Source: Candidatus Bathyarchaeota archaeon (GTDB lineage Archaea > Thermoproteota > Bathyarchaeia > Bathyarchaeales > DTEX01). From it: a stretch of 24,394 nucleotides of DNA. The position numbers and the translations under genes were made by a program. The notes under the pieces were generated by a model. It ran no database searches, was not told where the DNA came from, and saw only the letters and a list, made by a program, of their open reading frames with translations. The stretch spans positions 1 to 24,394 of the forward strand of contig JAGGUU010000016.1 in assembly GCA_021158305.1 (NCBI GenBank). The letters are read 5' to 3'. Within the stretch, counting starts at the first letter, position 1, and every line of letters begins with the position of its first letter. Shown here piece after piece: positions 1-7,759 of the stretch.

Positions 1-1
1 A

Positions 2-613
2 TGGAACATAGATATCTGCGTATCTGCAAGTCAAAAATGTCTTGCATGCCCTCCGGGGCTTGCATTATTCTCGATAAGTGAGAAGGCTTGGGAAGCCATT
101 GAAGCCGTTCAGAGACCATTCTACTTCGACATGAAGATGATGCGTAGATTCGGAGAGAAAGACGAGACTCCATTCACCCCAGCTATCCCGCTCTTCTACG
201 CACTAGACGAGGCACTAAAGATGATTCGAGAGGAAGGATTAGAAAGAAGATTCAGTCGCCATAGGATTTGTAGCGAAGCTTTCTATGAGGCAGTTGAGGC
301 TTTAGGACTCGAGATTTTCCCCGAAGAATCCGTCAGGTCACGCACCGTTATAACATTTAGAAAACCTGAGAAAGTTGACGGGGATGTCTTAAGAAGGCGT
401 ATGGAGAAAGATTACGGCGTTGTGATAGCTGGAGGAGCAGGAAAGATACGAGAGGAGACCTTGAGAATTGGATGTATGGGGATGATCTCCGATCGAGAGA
501 CTATAATAACGATAAATGCTCTTGAAAACGCACTGAGGGATCTAGGATATGAGGCTGAAGATTCGGGAGTGGAGGCTGCGCGTAGAAAGCTCCGCAACGC
601 GAAATATACCTAA
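2..613 (+). CDS. Class V (AGXT-like) aminotransferase, 5'-truncated by the window edge
   Basis: The reading frame is open from base 2, well upstream of the first ATG at 131, so this is the C-terminal ~203 residues of a longer gene (families of this type are usually ~380 aa). Near the cut end the protein reads VSASQKCLACPPGLALFS, which matches the pyridoxal-phosphate lysine region of the serine-pyruvate / alanine-glyoxylate aminotransferase family; the lysine codon lies at 35-37. The C-terminal small domain follows, with GVVIAGGAGKIREETLRIGCMG. From family knowledge these enzymes move the amino group between alanine or serine and glyoxylate or pyruvate. The exact substrate cannot be read from the fragment. 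The gene ends convergently with the ABC exporter gene at 668. Confidence 0.88.
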   Translation, partial: WNIDICVSASQKCLACPPGLALFSISEKAWEAIEAVQRPFYFDMKMMRRFGEKDETPFTPAIPLFYALDEALKMIREEGLERRFSRHRICSEAFYEAVEALGLEIFPEESVRSRTVITFRKPEKVDGDVLRRRMEKDYGVVIAGGAGKIREETLRIGCMGMISDRETIITINALENALRDLGYEAEDSGVEAARRKLRNAKYT

Positions 614-667
614 AGGGAAAGATAACATGGATGGAATGTACAGACTATTATATCCTAAAGGAAGCTG

Positions 668-2515
668 TTACTTCCGCTTTCTAGAAGAGGAAGCGATAGC
701 CTCAGCGCTTGGCTCCTTAAACTGCATCTCATATAATCGGCTGTAAAGCCCACCCTTCCTTAAAAGATCCTCATGATTTCCCTCCTCAACGATTCTTCCA
801 TTATCTATGACGAATATTCTGTCAGCATCTCGAACAGTTGATAGTCTATGAGCAATTATTATTGATGTTCTATCTTTGAGAAGGAGTTTCATCGCCTTTC
901 TTATGAGTAGATCCGTGTAGGGATCTATGCTAGATGTAGCCTCATCCAGGATTAATATAGCTGGATTCCTCAGCAGAGCCCTCGCAAACGCTACTAGCTG
1001 TTTCTGTCCAGCTGAAAGGCCTGCTCCTCCTTCTCCAATCTTGGTGTTATATCCATCTGGAAGCCTTTCTATGAATTCGTGAGCGCCGACGAGCTTCGCC
1101 GCTGCCATGACCATTTCGTCGCTTGCATCAGGCCTTCCATATCTTATGTTATCCATGATCGTTCCGGAGAATAGGAATGTCTCCTGCAAGACTATGCCCA
1201 TTTGTCTGCGGAGAGACCTCCTCTTAATCTTCTTTATGTCATATCCATCTATCAGTATCTGTCCCTTCTGCGGGTCATAGAATCTGCATAGTAGCTTAAC
1301 TATTGTGCTTTTTCCAGCCCCTGTTGGACCTACAAGAGCAATAGTCTCCTTAGGCTTAATGTGGAAGCTGATGTTATGTAGAACGGGCTGTTTCGAATTG
1401 TATCCGAACGTTACGTTTCTGAATTCTATCTCTCCTCTTACTTTCGGGATCTCAACAGCATCCTTACTGTCCTTTATCTCCGGTTCCACATCGAGTATCT
1501 CAAAGATCCTCTCTGCAGCTGCGAAGGCAGACTGGATCGTGTTATAGAAGTTCGTTAGGTCGAAGATGGGGCCGAAGAACATTCCGACATAAAGCGTGAA
1601 CGTTATTAATGTTCCAACAGCATCCTCAACAGGGCCGAGGGCTCCATTAAGAGAGAGCCATCCGCCGTAGAGTATCACTATACTTATGCCGATAGCTTGC
1701 ATCAGCTGTATCGTTGGAAAGAAGGTTCCCCAAACCTTGGTTGCTCTAAGATTCGCTTGGAAGTTTTCAAGGTTCGCGTTTCTAAACTCCTTCATCGCAT
1801 CCCTCTCTCTGGTGAAGGATTGTATCTCCCTTATGCCGGAGATGGATTCTTGAAGCTTCGATGTAACATTTGAGATTCTAGTTCTCTGCATCTGATAGGC
1901 AGCCCTAAACTTTGAGTTGAAGATGATGGCGATCGCGACTATCATGGGCACAACTATCATCGAGGCAAGGCTTAGCTGAACGTTGATGCTGAACATGACG
2001 GCTACGGTCATGAAGAGGATCAAGATGTCGCTTGCTACTTGAATGAGACCTGAAGTGAAGGCTTCACCTATCGCGTCTGTATCATTTGTCACTCTGGAGA
2101 TCAGATCACCCGTGTCTGAGCGATCGAAGAAGCTGAATGACAGCTCCTGCAGATGCTCGAACACCTTTTCCCTAATCCTAAAGAGTAGAGATTGCCCTAT
2201 CTTCCCCAAACCATACATACGCACAGTATTTGCGATCCAGTTGGCAACCTGAATTCCAATGAAGATAGCTATTATTGCTTTTAGACCCTCTAGGTCTCCC
2301 CGCAGTATATATCGGGAGACTATCTCACGACCAAGAATATATGGACTCGCGATATCAGTTATGGATGTAACTATCACCGATAAGACTACAGCTGCTATCC
2401 AGCCCTTATATGGACTCAGGTATTTAAGCAGTCTCATAAAGATCACTCTGGCAGGCATTCTTCTCTCAGCAGTTTTTTCTAATGGTGGATGACGATGATG
2501 GAAGTGCCATCCCAT
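668..2515 (-). CDS. ABC exporter half-transporter, catalytically canonical subunit (MdlB/MsbA-like)
   Basis: A 615-aa half-transporter: a six-helix exporter membrane domain (about residues 28-330) followed by a nucleotide-binding domain. Walker A is GPTGAGKS near residue 396, Walker B is ILILDEATSS with the catalytic glutamate near 525, and the switch histidine is present in IIAHRLST near 554. The ABC signature is LSAGQ (about 500-504) instead of LSGGQ. That is the pattern of the subunit supplying the catalytic Walker B and the weakened signature in heterodimeric exporters such as TM287/288. Its start lies 2 nt after the stop of the 2518-4332 gene, with GGAGG 9 nt upstream, so the two are surely co-transcribed and probably form one heterodimer. 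The N-terminus is histidine-rich (HFHHRHP). The substrate is unknown; drugs, lipids or peptides are typical for the family. Confidence 0.93.
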   Translation of the reverse strand: MGWHFHHRHPPLEKTAERRMPARVIFMRLLKYLSPYKGWIAAVVLSVIVTSITDIASPYILGREIVSRYILRGDLEGLKAIIAIFIGIQVANWIANTVRMYGLGKIGQSLLFRIREKVFEHLQELSFSFFDRSDTGDLISRVTNDTDAIGEAFTSGLIQVASDILILFMTVAVMFSINVQLSLASMIVVPMIVAIAIIFNSKFRAAYQMQRTRISNVTSKLQESISGIREIQSFTRERDAMKEFRNANLENFQANLRATKVWGTFFPTIQLMQAIGISIVILYGGWLSLNGALGPVEDAVGTLITFTLYVGMFFGPIFDLTNFYNTIQSAFAAAERIFEILDVEPEIKDSKDAVEIPKVRGEIEFRNVTFGYNSKQPVLHNISFHIKPKETIALVGPTGAGKSTIVKLLCRFYDPQKGQILIDGYDIKKIKRRSLRRQMGIVLQETFLFSGTIMDNIRYGRPDASDEMVMAAAKLVGAHEFIERLPDGYNTKIGEGGAGLSAGQKQLVAFARALLRNPAILILDEATSSIDPYTDLLIRKAMKLLLKDRTSIIIAHRLSTVRDADRIFVIDNGRIVEEGNHEDLLRKGGLYSRLYEMQFKEPSAEAIASSSRKRK

Positions 2516-2517
2516 GC

Positions 2518-4332
2518 TTATTCGCCTCCGTCACGCGTCAAAATAAGCTTCTCCTTCTCAAGCTTCTTTCGAGCCTCAACGGCTTCCAGAACTTCTTTCT
2601 GCGCTTCATACAGTGTCTGGTAGAGTCTGTAATACGCTCCCTTCTTCGCCATTAGACTCTCATGATTTCCCTCCTCGATTATCTCGCCATTATCCATGAC
2701 AACTATCTTGTCAGCGTTTCGGATAGTTGAGATACGTTGAGTTATGATTATTGTCGTTCTATTCTTGAGTAATGCGCTTAGTGCCTTCTGAATCTCATAC
2801 TCCGTGTCTACGTCAACGCTTGAGGTTGAGTCATCCAAGATTAAAATTTTAGGGTCTAGTAGCAAAGCCCTAGCTATCGCTATTCTCTGTCTCTGACCCC
2901 CGGAGAGATCTATACCCCTCTCACCGATAACAGTGTCATATCCGTTAGGTAGCTTTACTATAAAGTCATGGGCCTGCGCGATCTTCGCCACTCTAATGAT
3001 GTCTTCCATGGAAGCATCCGGTTTTCCGAATGATATGTTCTCTCTAACCGATTTATTGAAGAGGAAGATCTCTTGAGAGACGACGCCTATATGCTTCCTC
3101 AGCGACCTTATTTTTATGTCCCTTATGTCATATCCATCAATGAGTATCCTCCCTGACGTAACATCATAGAATCGCATCAACAAGTGGATTATTGTGCTCT
3201 TACCTGAGCCCGTTGGTCCCAGAAGAGCAACGGTTTCTCCGGGCTTAATCTCTAAATTAATATTTTTCAGAATAGGCTTCTTGTCATATCCAAAATAGAC
3301 ATTCTCAAATTTTATGTGTCCCTTCAAGCTCTTCAGCTCAATTGCGTTCGGCTTATCCTTAACTTCTGGCTCAGCCTCTATTATTTGAAAGACTCTCTCG
3401 CCGGCAGCCGCCATCCGCTGATAACCAGTCCATATCATGCCGATCAGGCGCATGGGCCTCGTTAACATAGCGGCGTAGTAGCTGAAGACATAAAGCGTAT
3501 CCACGCCCATTTTGCCTTCTATGATCCTCAAGCCGCCTATCCAAGAGACCGTCGCTATCATTAATCCGCCTATCAAACCGGTTATTGGAATAAACGTAGC
3601 CCTTAAACTAGCAGCTTTCATCATAGATCTGTAATAGGCATCGTTGGGCTTCTTGAACTTCTCTCTCTCGTAATCCTCCATCGCGAAGGCTCGGACGATC
3701 CTTATTCCAGAGATGCTTTCCCAAAGCACCGATGTCAAACGTGCAAAGTGTCCTCGGGACTCGCTTATGACGGGTCTGATCTTCTTTCCGAAAAGCGAGA
3801 AGTTCACGAGGATTAGGGAGAGCAGCGCCAACGAGATGCATGTTAGCTCTAAATCTATCATGACCATCGAGGCTACTACGCCGACGAGGAGAAATGATGT
3901 TTCAATGAGCATTCTAAACTGGAAGCCGAGGAACCGACCTATTCTCTCAGCATCAGTTGTAGCCCTAGATATTAACTGTCCAGTATCAGTCTTATTGAAG
4001 AATGCAAGCGATTGTCTCTGTATGGATCTGAAAGCATCATTTCTAATCTCATAAACAATCTTCTGCGAGAAATATCCATTCGTATATCGTGATAAAAACG
4101 ATAATATGCCTAACACTCCTGTGAAACCGACGATCTGAATAACAAGCCAAACTAGCGCGTTGAAGTCTCTGGCTTCAAGTATATTTTTTATAACTTGCCC
4201 TCCGAGACGTGGAATATAGATGTTTATGTAAGTAGTAAGCAATGTGCAGATTATCATGAATATGAGCAGATGCCATCTTCTGATTATATACCTGGCAAGC
4301 TTGCTTATGAACGCCATGGGCTTATTCAGCAT
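2518..4332 (-). CDS. ABC exporter half-transporter, degenerate-site subunit (MdlA-like)
   Basis: A 604-aa half-transporter with an exporter membrane domain (about 18-310) and an ATPase domain. Walker A is GPTGSGKS and the signature is canonical LSGGQRQ (about 476-482). Walker B reads LILDDSTSS, with aspartate where the catalytic glutamate should be, and the switch motif reads ITQRIST, with glutamine instead of histidine. These are the substitutions known from the degenerate ATP site of heterodimeric exporters (TM287, BmrC and LmrC type). Together with the LSAGQ signature of the next gene they predict one catalytic and one degenerate ATP site. The start at 4332 overlaps the end of the regulator gene by 11 bp, with GGGAGG directly in front of it. 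An in-frame ATG at 4317 is an alternative start with this motif 15 nt upstream. Confidence 0.93.
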   Translation of the reverse strand: MLNKPMAFISKLARYIIRRWHLLIFMIICTLLTTYINIYIPRLGGQVIKNILEARDFNALVWLVIQIVGFTGVLGILSFLSRYTNGYFSQKIVYEIRNDAFRSIQRQSLAFFNKTDTGQLISRATTDAERIGRFLGFQFRMLIETSFLLVGVVASMVMIDLELTCISLALLSLILVNFSLFGKKIRPVISESRGHFARLTSVLWESISGIRIVRAFAMEDYEREKFKKPNDAYYRSMMKAASLRATFIPITGLIGGLMIATVSWIGGLRIIEGKMGVDTLYVFSYYAAMLTRPMRLIGMIWTGYQRMAAAGERVFQIIEAEPEVKDKPNAIELKSLKGHIKFENVYFGYDKKPILKNINLEIKPGETVALLGPTGSGKSTIIHLLMRFYDVTSGRILIDGYDIRDIKIRSLRKHIGVVSQEIFLFNKSVRENISFGKPDASMEDIIRVAKIAQAHDFIVKLPNGYDTVIGERGIDLSGGQRQRIAIARALLLDPKILILDDSTSSVDVDTEYEIQKALSALLKNRTTIIITQRISTIRNADKIVVMDNGEIIEEGNHESLMAKKGAYYRLYQTLYEAQKEVLEAVEARKKLEKEKLILTRDGGE

Positions 4333-4930
4333 CCTCCCGTTCTATTCCTATCTCACTACAAATCTCCCGGATTACTTGGAGGTACTCATCGTTTTGGGAT
4401 AAAAAGGCATCTGTTAGAAGTGATATTAGAAGTCTCATCTCCGGCTTAATGATCTCGGATGAATCCTTCTGTCTCGAGATCACGTTCTCTAACGTAGCAT
4501 GCTTTAGAGAAGCATACTTTTCAACTAAGCGTTGTACTTTACTCTTCTTCTCTTCAGGAATCTCAAAACCGAACAGACCTGCCTTCTCAACGGCGCCTCT
4601 ACATATTTCCCTTTTCCACTTCGAAACGTCCTCGGATCCAGGGGCTAATCCCTCGCTTAATGTATAGGAGATAATGAACTTCTGGGCTGAGGCTCGATAA
4701 TATCTCTCGATGAGGTTCCCTTTAACAAGCGTTCGGGTCTGCTTCACAAGTCCCGCCTTCTCAAGCATGGAGAGATGATGCGATATTGAGGAGACATTTT
4801 TGCCGAGTATCTTCGCAAGCTGACAAGATGTCATCTCCCGATGTCTTAAGTTGTGGAGTATTTCCCTTCTTGTTTCATCAGCGAAGAGCTTCGCAACCTT
4901 TGGATCCTTAATTATCATAAAGGGCTTCAT
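4322..4930 (-). CDS. ArsR-like winged-helix transcriptional regulator
   Basis: About 202 aa. A winged helix-turn-helix fills the first ~90 residues: LFADETRREILHNLRHREMT, then SCQLAKILGKNVSSISHHLS as the recognition region, then a wing with KGNLIERYYRASAQ. A ~110-residue C-terminal region of unknown fold follows, perhaps for ligand binding or dimerisation. The open frame extends to 5062, but I choose the ATG at 4930. A TATA-like box at 4956-4968 sits ~30 nt upstream, so transcription should begin at or just before this codon. An ATG at 4918 is a second choice. The gene leads the ABC exporter operon and overlaps its first gene, so it probably controls that operon and itself. The effector is unknown. 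Confidence 0.86.
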   Translation of the reverse strand: MKPFMIIKDPKVAKLFADETRREILHNLRHREMTSCQLAKILGKNVSSISHHLSMLEKAGLVKQTRTLVKGNLIERYYRASAQKFIISYTLSEGLAPGSEDVSKWKREICRGAVEKAGLFGFEIPEEKKSKVQRLVEKYASLKHATLENVISRQKDSSEIIKPEMRLLISLLTDAFLSQNDEYLQVIREICSEIGIEREDAE

Positions 4931-4955
4931 CCTTGCAGTTCTAGGTAAGGACCCT

Positions 4956-4968
4956 TCTATATAAAAAT
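4956..4968 (-). promoter_or_regulatory. TATA-like promoter of the regulator-ABC exporter operon
   Basis: On the minus strand the sequence is ATTTTTATATAGA, about 30 nt before the ATG at 4930. The predicted transcription start falls within a few bases of that ATG, so the mRNA would be leaderless or nearly so. No Shine-Dalgarno sequence precedes this ATG, which agrees. Confidence 0.5.
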
Positions 4969-5010
4969 GTATCGCTACAAAAAATTTTAGATAACGAAAT
5001 GTAGGGAAAA

Positions 5011-5020
5011 GCATATTATA
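5011..5020 (+). promoter_or_regulatory. TATA-like promoter of the mtdB-like gene
   Basis: GCATATTATA lies ~35 nt before the TTG start at 5050. The ribosome binding site AGGTGA at 5038-5043 lies between them, 6 nt from the TTG. This box and the one at 4956-4968 point away from each other, so the ~120-bp gap holds two divergent promoters. Confidence 0.45.
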
Positions 5021-5049
5021 CCCTCTGTTTATCCGAAAGGTGAAGTAAA

Positions 5050-6024
5050 TTGAAGGACTCAAAAGTTAAGCCGTTAAGGAATGAGAGAACTAGTGGAAGA
5101 ATAATTCATCATACATCGGAAAAATCAATACTATTTATCTTTGACACTGGAAGCAAAAGTAGCTCCTTCGATATATGCATGGCATATGATGCTGGATTCG
5201 ATGCGGTAGTGCTATACGAGAATGTAACCCCGGAAGATGCGGAAAGGCTCGTTCAAGATGCGCTCTTCTCTAGAGGGCCGAGAAGATCAAGATTTACATC
5301 CTTCTTTATTGGAGGAAAAGACTTGGAAAAGGCTGAGGCAGTCCTAGAAGCTGTCAAGAATATCAAGGTTCCTCAGCCAGTCTCATCTATCATAATAGAT
5401 CCGGGAGGCGCTTACACGACAGCTGCAGCTATGATAGCAAAAACCGAGCATGCTCTCTTGACTAGTAAGCTGGGAAGGCTAGAAAATAAGAGATGCGTTA
5501 TCCTTGGAACGGGACCCGTCGGCAGAATCGCCGCTGTTCTTCTAGCAAAACTCGGATGTAAAGCTACCATCGCAAGCACGAATCCGAACAGACCGAATGG
5601 AGAGGAGTACATCAAAGAGGTGGAAAATTTTTTGCTTAAGAGATACAATGTTGATATTCACGGGGTTTATGCGCCGAGACATGAGGAGAAAACACGTCTT
5701 CTCAGAGAAGCCAGTATTATATTCTGTGCGGCGGCTCCTGGAATTCAAGTGATAGATAGGAGCATTCTAAAAGAGATAGGGGATGGGAAGGTTATGGTTG
5801 ATGTGAACGCAGTTCCGCCTCCGGGGATAGAAGGCATAAAGCCAGAAGATGATATGAGAGAGATCTATCCAGACATGTTCGGAATAGGCCCCGTAACCAT
5901 TGGCCGGCTTAAATGTAGATTGGAGCTAGAGATCCTTAGAGAAGCCAAAGAAACCGGAGAAAAAATATACGATTATAAACTGTGCCTAGAGATGGCGAGG
6001 AATCTCCTCAGGAGGCCTAACTGA
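5050..6024 (+). CDS. mtdB: NAD(P)-dependent methylene-tetrahydromethanopterin dehydrogenase-like protein (MtdB family)
   Basis: A 324-aa protein with the layout of the MtdA/MtdB family. The N-terminal pterin-binding domain (about 25-130) contains FDICMAYDAGFDAVVLYENV, ALFSRGPRRSR and FFIGGKD. A Rossmann domain follows, with the nucleotide loop GTGPVG at 153-158 and the family hallmark DVNAVPPPGIEG at 251-262. Known members oxidise methylene-H4MPT to methenyl-H4MPT with NAD+ or NADP+; best studied in methylotrophic bacteria. Start chosen: TTG at 5050, with AGGTGA 6 nt upstream. The protein then has ~25 extra N-terminal residues before the family's usual beginning. The true start could lie a little further in, but no better codon is seen. 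The gene is transcribed divergently from the ABC operon. The cofactor preference (NAD or NADP) and the carrier (H4MPT or folate) cannot be settled from sequence reading. Confidence 0.85.
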   Translation: MKDSKVKPLRNERTSGRIIHHTSEKSILFIFDTGSKSSSFDICMAYDAGFDAVVLYENVTPEDAERLVQDALFSRGPRRSRFTSFFIGGKDLEKAEAVLEAVKNIKVPQPVSSIIIDPGGAYTTAAAMIAKTEHALLTSKLGRLENKRCVILGTGPVGRIAAVLLAKLGCKATIASTNPNRPNGEEYIKEVENFLLKRYNVDIHGVYAPRHEEKTRLLREASIIFCAAAPGIQVIDRSILKEIGDGKVMVDVNAVPPPGIEGIKPEDDMREIYPDMFGIGPVTIGRLKCRLELEILREAKETGEKIYDYKLCLEMARNLLRRPN

Positions 6025-6104
6025 ATAAACTTAATTTCACCTCGAAACTATATAGATGTGGAGAAAAATGCCCAATTAGGTTTGTAACCCTCAAAAGATA
6101 CGTC

Positions 6105-6371
6105 TTATCCGATTAATTCTACAAAGCTTCCTAATGCTTCTCCCGGAACGCCCTTTCTAAATCTAGCTCTAACAAGACCCTTATTCCCATGAGTAGAGAC
6201 TATCTTGCCTATACATTTTCTCTCCTTCGGAGGCCACGCAACCTTCCGCCCAATCAATGTTGAGGCTTCACTCGAAGACCTGATGTGTGGAAACTTTAAG
6301 AGGCATTCCTTAGGCTTCTGGGTCTTCGGTCCTCTCCTATAACTGACTATAACTCCTAGGAGCCTCTCCAT
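6105..6371 (-). CDS. rpl35ae: Large ribosomal subunit protein eL33 (L35Ae)
   Basis: An 88-aa basic protein that matches the eL33 (L35Ae) family of the archaeal and eukaryotic large ribosomal subunit. Diagnostic stretches are GVIVSYRRGPKTQ, LIGRKVAWPP, GKIVSTHGNKGLVRARFRKG and GVPGEALGSFVELIG. Two ATG codons in tandem (6374, 6371) follow a TTG. I prefer the ATG at 6371 because AGGAGG at 6379-6384 is then 7 nt upstream; starting at 6374 would leave 4 nt. The gene converges on the mtdB-like gene, and the ~80 bp between them shows nothing notable. The LSm gene lies upstream on the same strand, but ~200 bp away and with its own promoter. Confidence 0.95.
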   Translation of the reverse strand: MERLLGVIVSYRRGPKTQKPKECLLKFPHIRSSSEASTLIGRKVAWPPKERKCIGKIVSTHGNKGLVRARFRKGVPGEALGSFVELIG

Positions 6372-6416
6372 CATCAAGCCTCCTAAGGCAGATTTTACAA
6401 GCAGACTTAAGGTTTT

Positions 6417-6428
6417 TCTTATATATTT
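6417..6428 (-). promoter_or_regulatory. TATA-like promoter of the eL33 gene
   Basis: The minus strand reads AAATATATAAGA about 50 nt before the start codon. It predicts an mRNA with a ~20-nt leader that carries the AGGAGG ribosome binding site at 6379-6384. Confidence 0.5.
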
Positions 6429-6577
6429 CTTCTGATGAGGCTTGTTAAATCATTTAATGTCTCCGAAAATCAGACTATGCCCGGCTTCACTCCATATTAT
6501 GATTCATAGTCTTTAGCATAAGTAATCATTAAACTGATAATGAAAGCCAGCATTTTTAGACTTATCGATTAAGCATA

Positions 6578-6841
6578 TTACTTGCCGGGATGATTCGCTT
6601 CTTTCTTGGGAGTGGCATTGAGAATTATGTAGAGTATATTGTTTCCTCTGAGGAGCACTTGTCCATAATGGGCGACTAGCTGACCATTATAGTGCTCAGA
6701 AACGCCTTCCAAGATTATGTTCATGTAGTTATCACAGTGGACCATTGTACCTCTGTACTCGACTCCATTCTTGAGTACTATGCCAATATAGGCGTTTATT
6801 TCCTTTACAAGAACATTTAGTGGCTTCTTACTTGGCTCCAT
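6578..6841 (-). CDS. Sm-like (LSm) RNA-binding protein
   Basis: An 87-aa protein made of one Sm fold. The Sm1 motif is seen in VEYRGTMVHCDNYMNIIL and the Sm2 motif in VLLRGNNILYI; the aspartate and asparagine of Sm1 (CDNYMN) and the RGNNI of Sm2 are the residues that normally form the uridine-binding pocket in the ring. Archaeal LSm proteins form six- or seven-membered rings that bind U-rich RNA and act in RNA metabolism. The basic tail PKKEANHPGK is short. The protein starts at an ATG (6841); a TATA-like box lies ~45-50 nt upstream. Its place upstream of eL33 suits a translation and RNA processing context, but the two have separate promoters. Confidence 0.95.
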   Translation of the reverse strand: MEPSKKPLNVLVKEINAYIGIVLKNGVEYRGTMVHCDNYMNIILEGVSEHYNGQLVAHYGQVLLRGNNILYIILNATPKKEANHPGK

Positions 6842-6885
6842 AGACTAACCGCCGACTCGTAGCATTATATCATCACGTTCTCCAC

Positions 6886-6898
6886 TTTTAATATAAAA
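6886..6898 (-). promoter_or_regulatory. TATA-like promoter of the LSm gene
   Basis: The minus strand reads TTTTATATTAAAA about 45-55 nt before the ATG at 6841. It predicts a leader of ~20-25 nt. Assignment is by position and AT-rich consensus only. Confidence 0.4.
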
Positions 6899-6997
6899 AG
6901 CTTACTTGCTGAGAGGGCTGATTCCCAAAAGCTTCAGCAGTCTTACTTAGAGAAACTTTATTGATGGAGGCTCCTAAGAAAGGGTTACATGGAAACA

Positions 6998-7512
6998 TTA
7001 ATGAATATACGAGACCGAAGAATTGGTCTTTTTGATACGAACAGTGTTCTCTCCAAACAAGATTAAAGATCCGCCCGGCTTCCTATGCCAAACGTATATT
7101 CTTCCCTCCACCTATAGTTTCAAAGTCAGACAGTCACTATTGACGGGTAGGCGACCCTTACCTTCACTCATATTGGACTGAACCATCCACATCACGTGGG
7201 CATCGAGATAACGACCAGCAATCCAGTTAAGATTCGAGTTTCATCTCCAGAAACATAACTCCCACTTCCTTAATAGACTCAGAAAGCTTGATGGTTAATC
7301 ATTCAGATGTCTGAGGAGCAGAGAGAAAATACGATATATTTCGTATAGAGGCTCTTGTAGATCCCGACTACATCACCTATAAACGCTGAGATTATCTTTA
7401 CGGTAGCCTCTAAGAGCTCGGAGAGCCTCCTTAAAGATTCCCCATCACATTCTCTCGGCCCGTGTTCAAAGGCCATGCCAGAAGATAAAGAATTTAATGG
7501 TGTTGATTCCAA
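6998..7512 (-). pseudogene. Possible decayed protein gene, or small unrecognised ORFs, with a frame change and an in-frame TAG
   Basis: This occupies most of the 0.9-kb gap between the LSm gene and the gene at 7760. On the minus strand a 69-aa frame runs from a TTG at 7512 to 7303 (LLEATVKIISAFIGDVVGIY is protein-like). A short open piece in another frame follows (LSESIKEVGVMFLEMKLES). Then comes an 81-codon frame, 7240-6998, interrupted only by a TAG at 7114-7112. Its two halves also look protein-like: AGRYLDAHVMWMVQSNMSEG before the TAG and GRIYVWHRKPGGSLILFGEN after it. The pieces lie in order on one strand, as expected for a gene broken by indels and a nonsense change. I do not recognise a family. 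They may equally be chance ORFs. The rest of the gap (6899-6997, 7513-7640) shows nothing I can name. Confidence 0.3.
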
Positions 7513-7628
7513 GCCGTTTCATGCGAGAGAAATCATCGTCTCCTCGACGTTCCATTCACTTCACATTCTGCAGTCGATGCTTGATATGATAGGCAATTAA
7601 CATCGACGGAAAAGTATAGCCTCCCAGC

Positions 7629-7665
7629 ATACTGGAAGTAGTTTCTTTTTATACTGGAACTTCCA
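7629..7665 (+). promoter_or_regulatory. Possible promoter and operator upstream of the 7760 gene
   Basis: ATACTGGAA occurs twice (7629-7637 and 7651-7659), 22 bp apart, or about two helical turns. The second copy forms part of the palindrome TGGAACTTCCA (7655-7665). The T-rich TATA-like stretch CTTTTTATAC (7645-7654) lies between and against them. This is the layout expected of a repressor site at a promoter, but the elements are short. The transcript would have a leader of ~80 nt. Confidence 0.25.
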
Positions 7666-7759
7666 CTTGATCCTCTTTCAGACCTAACTAGATAGTAGGC
7701 ATTAAAAACCTTTCGAGATAGTAAAGCTCAAATCTAATTTTCGGAGCATCTTCTCATTG

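Noticed and set aside
3608..3841. Open frames opposite or inside known genes (for example 3608-3841, 15014-15436, 18778-19113, 11753-12352)
   Set aside because: They lie in the shadow of clearly coding genes (ABC exporter, proC, dnaG, ferredoxin), show no family motifs and have no promoter or ribosome binding site of their own.
6431..6474. CTGATGA followed by GAAA at 6432-6468, reminiscent of a hammerhead ribozyme core
   Set aside because: Stem II would have only a GG/CC pair before mismatches, and TCTGAT (6431-6436) pairs with ATCAGA (6469-6474), which would bury the core. Stems I and III are not found. It is probably chance in the eL33 upstream region.
7112..7114. In-frame TAG read as a pyrrolysine codon
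   Set aside because: The host frame is short, unrecognised and itself preceded by a frame change. Methylamine methyltransferases or pyl genes are not present in the window. A decayed gene is the simpler reading; kept only as a caveat in the findings.
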